Source: Paenibacillus sp. 598K (GTDB lineage Bacteria > Bacillota > Bacilli > Paenibacillales > Paenibacillaceae). From it: DNA of 38,271 nt. The DNA is taken from contig NZ_BFBX01000034.1 of NCBI RefSeq assembly GCF_003851045.1, forward strand, positions 1 through 38,271, read 5' to 3'. Positions 31,278 to 38,271 of this stretch are shown one piece after another (position 1 is the stretch's first letter; each line of letters starts with the position of its first letter). Under the pieces are notes generated by a model. That model saw only the letters and a program-made list of their open reading frames with translations. It was not told the origin of the DNA and made no database searches. Position numbers and translations under genes: made by a program.

Positions 31278-31952
31278 TTACTCCGACGACGAGCGGAGCC
31301 TCAGCGGCTCGCGGGGCAGCTCAAGCGCCAATCTGGCGGGACCGGACATGGCGTCGCTTCCGCTAGCGGAGCGGCGTTGCTCCGGCTTGGCGCCGCCCCA
31401 ATGCCATAGCTTGTCCCACAAGCTGCGCTTGCGTATCGGGGACGGGTGCCGCACCGATCGCGGGATCGCCACGCAGCTCCAGTCGGACAAAGGTTCGTCC
31501 GGCTGTTGCCGCTCTGGCCTCTGGGCTGGCGGTGCGCTGGCGGCGGGCTGCAGCGTGGCCTGGATCAGCTCTTCCAGCGCCAACGCCGGGGCCAGCTTGT
31601 CGCCGCCCATCGACGTGCCGGGCAGAGTGCTGCCCTCCGTCTTATGTTCGAGCGGGAGCGGGACGATATCTTCGAGGGCAGGGGTCGCAGCGTGTGCAGC
31701 TGCGACCTTTTGGGCGTCTGCTGCCTGCGCCTCTTCATGAGGCTGAGGCGCTCCTGTCGGCTCGGCTCGCTCTTGCGTATGGGCTAGCGGGACGTTGGTC
31801 TGCTCCCGAGCGGCGAGTCTGGCTTCGAGACGTTCGATGCGCTCGCGCAGCTCCAGCTCGATACGTTGTTGCTCCAGGATCAGATCATGCAGCATTTTCA
31901 TGGACAATCTGGGGGGCTTGACCGGCTGTGGGACGATATGGGGTGTCATCAT
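31278..31952 (-). CDS. Proline/alanine-rich coiled-coil protein of unknown function
   Basis: A 224-residue soluble protein. Residues about 12-52 form a predicted coiled coil (EQQRIELELRERIERLEARL), followed by a Pro/Ala/Glu/Gln-rich disordered region and a C-terminal part with a basic cluster (RSVRHPSPIRKRSLWDKLWHWGG). No domain is recognised. ATG 31952 is preferred to the upstream in-frame start at 32006 because AAGGAGGCCGT immediately precedes it. It converges with the rnz/yqkE unit. Frame and composition agree with a real but rapidly evolving gene; its role is unknown. Confidence 0.68.
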   Translation of the reverse strand: MMTPHIVPQPVKPPRLSMKMLHDLILEQQRIELELRERIERLEARLAAREQTNVPLAHTQERAEPTGAPQPHEEAQAADAQKVAAAHAATPALEDIVPLPLEHKTEGSTLPGTSMGGDKLAPALALEELIQATLQPAASAPPAQRPERQQPDEPLSDWSCVAIPRSVRHPSPIRKRSLWDKLWHWGGAKPEQRRSASGSDAMSGPARLALELPREPLRLRSSSE

Positions 31953-32095
31953 ACGGCCTCCTTGGTTACCAGATTTGGCGGTTGCCCGCCTAGCTGCTCT
32001 CAGCATAATACAGCTGCGGCGAGGAAGCTGTCGAAGCCCGCTGTCAAAGCCGATCTATTTGGGACGAGCCTCGCTGTTTGCCGCCGAGTCTCCCA

Positions 32096-32124
32096 TTGTG
32101 TTTTCCGTTCGAGCGTGAGATAAT
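32096..32124 (+). promoter_or_regulatory. Candidate sigma-A promoter of the DinG-like helicase gene
   Basis: TTGTGT (32096-32101), 17-base spacer, GATAAT (32119-32124), 57 bases before the chosen start. Confidence 0.55.
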
Positions 32125-32181
32125 TCCCCTTTAGGCGTGTCGATGCCATATGTGGCGCACGCCGGATGTGGAGGCATGGAA

Positions 32182-34125
32182 GTGAAGAATTACCCTTTTG
32201 ACTATGACCCCGCCGCTCCATTCATACAGCAGGCTGCCGACTGGATCGCCGATGTGTTCTATGAGCTGCTGCCGGAGGCGGGGTTCGAGGTGCGGGATGA
32301 GCAGATCTATATGGCCTTTCAATTGGAGCGGGCCTTCGCCGAGAAGCGGGCGATCTTCGCGGAAGCGGGTGTAGGCACGGGCAAGACGCTCGTCTACCTG
32401 CTGTATGCGGTAGCGTATGCGCGGTATATGCGGCAGCCTGCGATCATCGCCTGTGCCGACGAATCGCTTATCGAGCAGCTAGTGAAGCCCGAGGGCGACT
32501 TGGCCAAGCTCGCTCGTCATCTGGATCTGGTAGTGGACGCGCGACTCGGCAAGTCGCCGGATCAATATCTCTGCTTGGTTAAGCTGGCGGCGGCGGCGGA
32601 TCAGCCGGACGGCGAGGCGTATGAGTCGATCCGCGAGACCTTGCCAGAGTTCGTATATAAGCCGAAGGCGCTGCAATCGTTTTATGCCTATGGCGATCGC
32701 AAGGATTACCCGCATCTGAACGACGAGCAATGGGCTCACATCAATTGGGACGCCTTCCAGGATTGCTTTGTCTGCGACCAGCGGCATCGCTGCGGACAGA
32801 CGCTCTCCAGAGACCATTACCGCAAGGCGGCTGATCTGATCATTTGCTCTCATGATTTCTACATGGAGCATGTCTGGACGTATGAGGGCCGCAAGCGCGA
32901 GGGTCAGCTGCCGCTGTTGCCCGAGCATAGTGCCATCGTCTTCGATGAAGGCCATCTGCTGGAGGCAGCTGCGCAGAAGGCGCTGACCTACAATCTGAAG
33001 CATGATGTGTTCGTCGCGATCATCACTCGACTGCTCGAGGGAGAGGTCCGCGAGACGCTGGCGCTGCGTATCGAGGATGCGATCGAGCAGAGCGACTTGC
33101 TCTTCGATGTGTTCGCCAGCCGCGCGACTCCGGTAGCTGGCTCCGAGCGGCTCTCGATCCGCGTCGACGACATGTTGAGGCGGGAGATCGAGCGCTTCCG
33201 GGAGCTGCTCTCGGCGATTGAGGAGGAGTTGGTGTTCGAGAGCGGTCTGTTCACGCTGAATGAATATCAGCTGCGGATCGTCGAGGAGCATATCGAGATG
33301 ATGCAAAAGGCGTTGCATTTGTTCGCGCGGCCGGAGCTGCCGATCTGTTGGGCGACCGAGAGCGTGAGCGGCCTGGCCGTGGCGATTATGCCGAAGGCGG
33401 TCAAAGAGGTGCTCCGCGAGCGTGTGTTTGCGACGCCGAAGCCGATTGTCTTCTCTTCCGCGACCTTGTCCGTCGATGCTTCCTTTGATTATGTCGCGGA
33501 TAGCCTGGGGATGACCGACTATTTGTCGTTTTCGGTGCCGTCACCTTACAACTACCAAGAGCAGATGGAGGTGCGGATGCCGCGCTGGCAGGAGGGCGGC
33601 GCCTTCCGCGAGAAGCTGGCTTATGCCGCGGAGCGGATCGCCGCCAGCGGCGGTCGGACGCTGCTCTTGTTCTCCAGCCGCGAGGAGCTGAGGCGATTCG
33701 CGCAGGCGATTGACGGCGAGCCCTCCTGCAGCGGCATCCGCTTCTACATCGAGGGCGAAGGCGAGATCAGCGAGCTGATCCGGCGGTTTCAGCAGGAGGA
33801 GACGAGCTGCCTGTGCGCTGTCAGCCTATGGGAAGGACTCGACATTCCCGGGCCGTCGCTGTCGCAAGTGATCGTCTGGTCGCTGCCATTCCCGCCGCAG
33901 GACCCGGTCTATATGGCGAAGCGGGAGAGCGCGAGCGATCCGTTCGCAGAGGTTGATCTGCCGTACATGCTGCTCCGTCTGCGTCAAGGGCTGGGACGCT
34001 TGATTCGCAGCCGCGACGACCGGGGCAGCGCCGTCATTTTCATGGAGATCCAATACGAGTTTACCGCTGTCCAGGACCGGATCGCCGCGCTGCTGCCCGC
34101 CGGCCTCGCCACAGTGGAACAGTAG
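32182..34125 (+). CDS. DinG/XPD-type ATP-dependent DNA helicase with iron-sulfur motif
   Basis: Superfamily 2 5'-3' DNA helicase related to DinG, YoaA and XPD, acting in repair of stalled or damaged forks in characterised relatives. The 647-residue product has Walker A AEAGVGTGKT, a cysteine group (CLVKLA, then DCFVCDQRHRCGQ) in the position of the XPD [4Fe-4S] domain, DEGH box (VFDEGHLLEAA), SATL (VFSSATLS), and later motifs SLWEGLDIPG and RLRQGLGRLIRS. GTG 32182 is selected because GGAGG lies seven bases upstream and it gives MKNYPFDYD; a GTG frame from 32137 and ATGs at 32143 and 32176 are alternatives. No exonuclease domain is fused. Not LexA-boxed. Confidence 0.9.
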   Translation: MKNYPFDYDPAAPFIQQAADWIADVFYELLPEAGFEVRDEQIYMAFQLERAFAEKRAIFAEAGVGTGKTLVYLLYAVAYARYMRQPAIIACADESLIEQLVKPEGDLAKLARHLDLVVDARLGKSPDQYLCLVKLAAAADQPDGEAYESIRETLPEFVYKPKALQSFYAYGDRKDYPHLNDEQWAHINWDAFQDCFVCDQRHRCGQTLSRDHYRKAADLIICSHDFYMEHVWTYEGRKREGQLPLLPEHSAIVFDEGHLLEAAAQKALTYNLKHDVFVAIITRLLEGEVRETLALRIEDAIEQSDLLFDVFASRATPVAGSERLSIRVDDMLRREIERFRELLSAIEEELVFESGLFTLNEYQLRIVEEHIEMMQKALHLFARPELPICWATESVSGLAVAIMPKAVKEVLRERVFATPKPIVFSSATLSVDASFDYVADSLGMTDYLSFSVPSPYNYQEQMEVRMPRWQEGGAFREKLAYAAERIAASGGRTLLLFSSREELRRFAQAIDGEPSCSGIRFYIEGEGEISELIRRFQQEETSCLCAVSLWEGLDIPGPSLSQVIVWSLPFPPQDPVYMAKRESASDPFAEVDLPYMLLRLRQGLGRLIRSRDDRGSAVIFMEIQYEFTAVQDRIAALLPAGLATVEQ

Positions 34126-34142
34126 ACCGCGCGATGCGCGGT
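34126..34142 (+). other. GC hairpin immediately after the helicase gene
   Basis: Perfect 7-bp stem ACCGCGC / GCGCGGT with a three-base loop, directly after the stop. It lacks a T run, so terminator function is doubtful. Confidence 0.5.
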
Positions 34143-34147
34143 TAGCT

Positions 34148-34400
34148 TATGCGATTTTTCGCACAAGTTCAGAGGCGCGGGCGTTTTTGGCAAGACTTAT
34201 GCGATTTTTCGCACAAGTTCAGAGGCGCGGGCGTTTTTAGTGAAACTTATGCGATTTTTCGCACAAGTTCAGATGGAGTCGGCGTTTTTAGGGAAACTTA
34301 TGCGATTTTTCGCATAAGTCCAGATGGAGCCGGCGTTTTTGGCGAGACTTATGCGATTTTTCGCACAAGTTCAGAGCGTGCGGGCGTTTTTGGCGAACTT
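34148..34400. repeat. Five tandem 50-51 bp repeats, each with a hairpin
   Basis: Units start at 34148, 34198, 34248, 34299 and 34350 (50, 50, 51, 51 and about 50 bases). Each opens with TATGCGATTTTTCGCAC and continues CAAGTTCAGA, then a more variable GC-rich stretch and GCGTTTTT. Each contains the dyad ACTTATGCG-ATTTTT-CGCAYAAGT. The fourth unit is a perfect 9-bp stem; the others carry one A-C mismatch in plus-strand RNA, which becomes a G-U pair in minus-strand RNA. The rest of the 588-base gap (34126-34713) holds two further hairpins and no recognised gene. No unique spacers are present, so it is not a CRISPR array. It lies between the helicase and the Cys-rich protein gene. Confidence 0.93.
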
Positions 34401-34480
34401 TTGAGGACAGTCTGACCACGCCTAAAAGTTATGTAAAGCAAAATGGGGTTGTGAAAGTGTCCAATAACTTACGTCTAGCC

Positions 34481-34510
34481 ACGGCGCATCGCTCTGCGAT
34501 GCGCCGTTTC
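34481..34510 (+). terminator. Strong hairpin between the repeats and the Cys-rich protein gene
   Basis: Perfect 11-bp stem ACGGCGCATCG / CGATGCGCCGT, five-base loop, then TTT. Probably an intrinsic terminator for the helicase transcript. Confidence 0.75.
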
Positions 34511-34713
34511 GCCTTGATTTATAAGAATTCATTTGTTTCACGTTTATAAATGGGCTTCTAAATCTCTGACAAAGCTCTCCGCACGTCCTAAGCAGACGAC
34601 GGAGTTGTTTTTGCTTGTGAGAGAAAGTTAAGCCGTATGAGAAATTCTTAATCGCTGTGCCGACGCATTATCCGCTAAGATGTGCGAAGAGTGTTCACAG
34701 GAGGGGATTAAGA

Positions 34714-35616
34714 ATGGACAAAAAAAGATGCCTGTTCTGCGACGAGCTGGCGACGGTCGAGACGAAGGGGGCGTATGAACGTTATCAGGGCTGCAACTGT
34801 GCGCCGTATCCTCATTATTATCATCTGCATGCCGAGAGCGTAGAGACGCTGAGCCGACTTTCTTACCAAGAAAAGCGCCGGCTGTTCCCGCTCGTATCCG
34901 GCTATATACGCGAGCTGACCGATTGCGAGGAGAGCGTGTCGCTGAATCATGATGAGGTGCAGGCGATTGCGAATTCGCCTCGCATCCCGGTGACGACCGA
35001 GGAGAAGGGAGGGCGCTTGCTGCAATATCTGTATCGGCATGCTGGCGGTCCGGATGTGCCGGTCGTGATCGGCAAGCTGTCGGCCAGCTACAATCTGACC
35101 TATGCCAACAATTTGCAGGAGATGGTCTATCTGATCGAGCGGTTGCGCGAGGCCGGCTCGCTCATCCGCGAAGGCCATAGCCTCGGACTGACGGAGCAAG
35201 GCTGGCGCGAGGCGGCGGAGCTGTCCGGCGGCCGCAAGCTGAAGCCGTGCAGCGTATTGCTGCCCAACGACGAGGCGCTGCATGGCGAATGGGAGCAGCA
35301 TATCCTGCCTAAGCTGGAGCAATGCGGCTATTTGCCGGATCTGTTCAATGGCCGGACGCCGGACAAGACCGATCATTCGATCGCCCGGCTGGCGGACAGC
35401 AAGCTGGTCATCGCCGATATCAGTCTCGCGGCGGTCGAGATCTATTATGCGGGCGGGTATGCGGCAGGTCTGGACATCCCCGTGGTCTGGACGATCCATC
35501 GCAGCGTGCTGGAGGAGATGCCGCTGCATTCGCGCGCGATCCGGCCGCTCATCTGGGATACGACGGAGGAGCTGGGCGTCATGCTGCAGCAGCGTCTCGC
35601 CGCTGCAGGCGCATAG
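34714..35616 (+). CDS. Cys-rich protein with winged-helix-like middle and deoxyribosyltransferase-like C-terminal domain
   Basis: A 300-residue protein with three parts. Residues 1-35 carry CLFC (Cys6, Cys9) and CNC (Cys27, Cys29), a possible metal-binding finger. Residues about 97-170 look like a winged helix (RLLQYLYRHAGG to GLTEQGWREAAEL). Residues about 178-300 look like the nucleoside 2-deoxyribosyltransferase/TIR-like Rossmann fold (CSVLLPNDEALHGEWEQHI, then LVIADISL, EIYYAGGYAAGLDIPVVW). In related proteins I would expect an acidic residue at the AGGYAAG position (YYEAGYA); here it is Ala, so the domain may bind but not cleave nucleotides. AGGAGGGGATTAAG precedes ATG 34714. The fold assignment is by pattern and inferred; function is unknown. 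Confidence 0.75.
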   Translation: MDKKRCLFCDELATVETKGAYERYQGCNCAPYPHYYHLHAESVETLSRLSYQEKRRLFPLVSGYIRELTDCEESVSLNHDEVQAIANSPRIPVTTEEKGGRLLQYLYRHAGGPDVPVVIGKLSASYNLTYANNLQEMVYLIERLREAGSLIREGHSLGLTEQGWREAAELSGGRKLKPCSVLLPNDEALHGEWEQHILPKLEQCGYLPDLFNGRTPDKTDHSIARLADSKLVIADISLAAVEIYYAGGYAAGLDIPVVWTIHRSVLEEMPLHSRAIRPLIWDTTEELGVMLQQRLAAAGA

Positions 35617-35700
35617 CGCATAGGCGTAGCGGCATTGTGCAGGGTATATCTTTGGGAAGAAGCAAGCGATGCTGCGCAATTGCGGTTCATGCATTCGAGG

Positions 35701-35729
35701 TTGACACACTTGGATTACAACTGTAGTAT
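35701..35729 (+). promoter_or_regulatory. Sigma-A promoter of the blaI-like operon
   Basis: Perfect TTGACA (35701-35706), 17-base spacer, TAGTAT (35724-35729). Confidence 0.82.
35716..35725 (+). promoter_or_regulatory. BlaI-type operator 1 (TACA-NN-TGTA)
   Basis: TACAACTGTA, inside the promoter spacer and touching the -10. It matches the TACA-NN-TGTA core of BlaI/MecI operators. Confidence 0.78.
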
Positions 35730-35748
35730 GTAATTATGAAACGATGAC

Positions 35749-35758
35749 TACAAATGTA
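35749..35758 (+). promoter_or_regulatory. BlaI-type operator 2 (TACA-NN-TGTA)
   Basis: TACAAATGTA, downstream of the expected transcription start. Centre-to-centre distance to operator 1 is 33 bases, about three helical turns, which suits cooperative binding by dimers. Confidence 0.78.
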
Positions 35759-35776
35759 ATCAAAGAAGGTGTGAAC

Positions 35777-36160
35777 ATGAAGACGATCCCGCGTATCTCC
35801 GAATCGGAGTGGGAAGTGATGCGCGCGCTGTGGGCGGACGCCCCGGCAACGGCCAAGGATGTGATCGACAGGCTGTCCGGAAGCACGGACTGGAGTCCGA
35901 AGACGATCCGCACCTTGCTCGGACGGCTGGTGCAAAAGGGGGCACTGACGTATCGCGAAGACGGCAAAAGCTATGTGTACACGCCGCTGCTTAGCGAGGA
36001 GCAATGTCTGCAAGCCGAACGCCAGTCCTTTTTGCGCAAGCTCTACGGCGGCGCGCTCAAGCCTATGCTGACGCATTTCCTGTCGGAGCACAAGCTGAGC
36101 CGTCAGGAGATCGAGGAGCTCAAGTCGCTGCTCGACGACAAACAGGAGGACAAGCGATGA
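35777..36160 (+). CDS. BlaI/MecI/CopY family transcriptional repressor
   Basis: A 127-residue winged-helix repressor. The DNA-binding domain starts ISESEWEVMRALWAD and includes the recognition helix WSPKTIRTLLGRLVQKGAL and the wing EDGKSYVYTPL, all classic for BlaI, MecI and CopY. The C-terminal dimerisation helix region follows (about 80-125), where cognate BlaR1 proteases cleave BlaI. An in-frame ATG at 35744 would lie inside operator 2 and almost leaderless, so ATG 35777 with AGAAGGTG five bases upstream is preferred. Its stop overlaps the next start (ATGA), a tightly coupled regulator-sensor pair. Twin operators predict autoregulation. Confidence 0.92.
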   Translation: MKTIPRISESEWEVMRALWADAPATAKDVIDRLSGSTDWSPKTIRTLLGRLVQKGALTYREDGKSYVYTPLLSEEQCLQAERQSFLRKLYGGALKPMLTHFLSEHKLSRQEIEELKSLLDDKQEDKR

Positions 36161-38271
36161 GCACGGCGCATGGTTGGTACGCGTCTTGGCTGTCGCTGGT
36201 CGGGCAACTGAGCGAATCGTGGATCGGCTGGCTAATCGAGGCAACCGTCTGGGCCTCGCTCGTCATCGGTCTGATCCTGCTGACGCGACTGCTGCTGGGA
36301 AGGCGGCTGCCGGCTGTCTGGCTCTATGTGCTCTGGAGCGTGCTGCTGCTGCGCCTTATCATCCCGTGGACGCCGGAGAGCCCGCTCAGTGCGGAGCGGC
36401 TGCTGCCGCATCAATGGCAAGCCTTGTACATAACTGGCCCAGCCGCTACGATATCTGCAACGATCGATGAGCGCTCTTCTGCAACCCCGAGAGGGAACGA
36501 TTCGCTCACGGCATCGATGCCCGGTGCAGCGGCATCGGCGTCCCCAGGCGCAGCAGCCGCCAACGATGCAACCATGGGGACTGTTGCCAGCGAGACATTG
36601 GCGGGTGGCAGCACGATGACCGAGATCGCAGCGCAGCCGCAGCGCGTGCCGCTGGCCTTGTGGCTGGCGCTGGTCTGGCTGCTCGGCTGGCTCTACTGCT
36701 CAGGCCGTCTGATCGTCCATGTCCGCTCGGCGAGCCAGCTCCGCAGAGCGGCTGGTCTGCGGACGCCCGAGCATCTCCAGCAGCAGTTGGCGGCCTGCGC
36801 GGAGGAGCTGCAACTGCGCCGCTATCCCGAGCTGCGTGTATCGGCAGCGATCGCTTCGCCCGCGCTCGTCGGCGTGTGGCGGCCGATCCTGCTCGTGCCC
36901 GAGCCTCAGCAGCTGCAATTGTCTGCCGAGCAATGGCACTACATCCTGCTGCATGAGCTGGTCCACTTCAAGCGGCGCGACGCCCTTGTCAATTGGCTGA
37001 TGGCCTTGCTCGTCGCCGTACATTGGTTCAACCCGCTGCTCTGGTACGCTGCCCGGCAGATGCGCGCCGATCAGGAGCTGGCATGCGATGCGGCGGTGCT
37101 GCGACGGATCGCGCCTGAGGCGACATCGGTCTATGGTCAGGCGATGCTGGGACTGCTGGAGCAGACGACGCGCCGACCCGCGCCTTCTCTGACTGGCTTC
37201 GCCGCTGGCTACCGCGAGCTCAGACGGCGTATCGATCGCGTGCGGCGTTATCGCCGCTCCCCGCTAGGGTGGTCGATCGTCGGCGTGCTGGCGATGCTGG
37301 CGATCGTCGTCGTGACACTGACGCGCGCGCCGGGCGACCGCGTCGGGGCGGACGATGTCATGCGACTGGAGATGACGGAGCGGGGCAGCATCCGTCTGGA
37401 GACCAATGAGGTGGACCCGTCGGTCGCCCTGCTGCCGCGAGTCGAAATCGACACGGTGCTGGCAGAGCCCACGGGCGTTAGTGATCCCGCTGAGCTGGCT
37501 CCGATCGTCGTCGATCGGCTGCCTGAGCCGATCGACGCCGGCTGGGCAGGCTTCCGGGCAAGCACCGGCTACGGCGACCAGGGCGTGCTGTTACTGGCGC
37601 CGCGTCACTGGATAGCTGCAGCGGCAGAGGTGGCGGCAGACGGCACGATCCGGGTCGAGCTCACAGATCCTCAGGATGCTCGGCATCGACTCATCTATAC
37701 GGATAGCGGCAGCTGCCAGGGATGCGCTGCTCCCTTGATCGAGACATATTTCACTGAGCCGTCGGTCAGCGGATCGACAGAGCAGCTTCGCTGGCGCAGT
37801 CGGGCGCTCGAGGGCAGCCTGCTGCGCTATGAGCTGGAGCCTAGAGACGCGGAGTACCCTTCCGCCGGCGTCGCCTACAGCGATATCGACCGGCGCAGCG
37901 CCGACGACCCGGGCGCTCGCTTCCGGCAGCTCGTCTACGAAGGACCGGCCGGTCTGGACGCGCTTGGGCGGGAGATGCTGGACTACTTCGAGGCGCGTCA
38001 GCAGATCGGCGAGTTCCTGTATGTGCCGGATCGCGAGCCGGTTGCGGTCTCGGAGGATGGACGATTCGTCTTGTACGGGATGGAGCAAAGCGAGGGGATG
38101 TATCTTGGCCACCGTCTGGTCGCAGATGGGAGGGAAGCCGTCTACGACTGGTCGTCGCTGATCGGCGAGACCCGTTTGACCATAGCGCGGCTGGATGGCC
38201 CGGATAGCGAGGCCAGGCTCGTCGTTACGGCGATGATCGGCAGCGGCACAGGCGGCGGCGTCGAGGAGGCA
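36157..38271 (+). CDS. BlaR1-like M56 membrane metalloprotease sensor, 3' end outside window
   Basis: The frame is open from ATG 36157 to the edge (705 codons, incomplete). Membrane helices lie at about 20-45 and 50-65; a low-complexity Ala/Ser/Thr/Gly linker precedes another at about 165-185. A cytoplasmic M56 zinc-protease domain follows, with HELVH (266-270) and the third-ligand segment ADQELACDAA. A final helix lies at about 370-390 (VGVLAMLAIVVVTLT), then a long extracytoplasmic region with an SCQGCA pair (Cys520, Cys523). In BlaR1 the sensor is a penicillin-binding domain with SxxK; I see no such motif in the visible part. The likely role is to cleave the adjacent BlaI-like repressor on an external signal. 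Confidence 0.88.
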   Translation, partial: MSTAHGWYASWLSLVGQLSESWIGWLIEATVWASLVIGLILLTRLLLGRRLPAVWLYVLWSVLLLRLIIPWTPESPLSAERLLPHQWQALYITGPAATISATIDERSSATPRGNDSLTASMPGAAASASPGAAAANDATMGTVASETLAGGSTMTEIAAQPQRVPLALWLALVWLLGWLYCSGRLIVHVRSASQLRRAAGLRTPEHLQQQLAACAEELQLRRYPELRVSAAIASPALVGVWRPILLVPEPQQLQLSAEQWHYILLHELVHFKRRDALVNWLMALLVAVHWFNPLLWYAARQMRADQELACDAAVLRRIAPEATSVYGQAMLGLLEQTTRRPAPSLTGFAAGYRELRRRIDRVRRYRRSPLGWSIVGVLAMLAIVVVTLTRAPGDRVGADDVMRLEMTERGSIRLETNEVDPSVALLPRVEIDTVLAEPTGVSDPAELAPIVVDRLPEPIDAGWAGFRASTGYGDQGVLLLAPRHWIAAAAEVAADGTIRVELTDPQDARHRLIYTDSGSCQGCAAPLIETYFTEPSVSGSTEQLRWRSRALEGSLLRYELEPRDAEYPSAGVAYSDIDRRSADDPGARFRQLVYEGPAGLDALGREMLDYFEARQQIGEFLYVPDREPVAVSEDGRFVLYGMEQSEGMYLGHRLVADGREAVYDWSSLIGETRLTIARLDGPDSEARLVVTAMIGSGTGGGVEEA

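Noticed and set aside
34148..34400. CRISPR array
   Set aside because: The material between the most conserved parts is itself similar from unit to unit and only about 20-25 bases long; there are no unique spacers, no leader and no cas genes.
34149..34415. Repetitive 88-residue ORF spanning the tandem repeats as a real protein
   Set aside because: The ORF is a product of the repeat unit length being near a multiple of three; it has no ribosome binding site and begins inside the first hairpin.

Overview
The window looks like chromosomal DNA from a high-GC, endospore-forming Firmicute of the Paenibacillus/Cohnella type. The evidence is a complete gerA-type germinant receptor operon, a YheC/YheD ATP-grasp spore protein, a PdaA-type cortex deacetylase, a YtxJ bacilliredoxin, a fused SecDF, strong AGGAGG ribosome binding sites, and frequent TTG/GTG starts. 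I saw no rRNA, tRNA, insertion sequence, prophage or CRISPR array. Almost all of the sequence is coding, and most genes sit in short transcription units closed by clear rho-independent hairpins.

Layout. 1-1478 (-): DEAD-box RNA helicase, cut by the window edge. 1632-5675 (+): overlapping gerA-gerB-gerC germinant receptor operon. 5780-7232 (+): stand-alone nitric oxide synthase oxygenase and a small YneQ-like protein. 7382-8865 (+): PQQ-type sugar dehydrogenase lipoprotein and a small unknown protein. 8974-10671 (+): HPt-REC-GGDEF-REC signalling protein. 10827-12842 (+): WGxxGxxG secreted peptide, MsrA, and a Fur-boxed FhuF-like iron reductase. 12938-13717 (-): YheC/D. 13876-15820 (+): serine hydrolase, phosphoesterase and an unknown protein. 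15882-18091: YtxJ (-), GNAT acetyltransferase (+) and a fluoride-type CLC antiporter (-). 18249-20460 (+): cytochrome c, NikR and an SH3b amidase. 20634-26717 (+): PdaA-like deacetylase, a thioredoxin-reductase-like flavoprotein, a small membrane protein, SecDF, a second deacetylase and a PPOX flavoprotein. 26784-27730 (-): NlpC/P60 peptidase and a small unknown protein. 27912-31252 (+): CsoR-like repressor, an unusual IMP dehydrogenase, RNase Z and YqkE. 31278-31952 (-): coiled-coil protein. 32182-34125 (+): DinG/XPD-type helicase. 34148-34400: five tandem 50-51 bp repeats. 34714-35616 (+): Cys-rich protein with a deoxyribosyltransferase-like domain. 35777-end (+): BlaI-like repressor and BlaR1-like M56 sensor protease, cut by the window edge.

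Themes are spore germination and cell-wall remodelling (gerABC, two deacetylases, amidase, NlpC/P60), redox and NO chemistry (NOS, MsrA, YtxJ, TrxR-like, PPOX, cytochrome c), and metal or ion sensing (Fur box/FhuF, NikR, CsoR, CLC-F). The least conventional parts are the Tritrichomonas-type IMP dehydrogenase, the hairpin-bearing repeat array with the neighbouring Cys-rich/deoxyribosyltransferase-like protein, and the BlaI/M56 pair, which has twin operators but no visible penicillin-sensor domain. No compelling new multi-gene defence or mobile system is visible.
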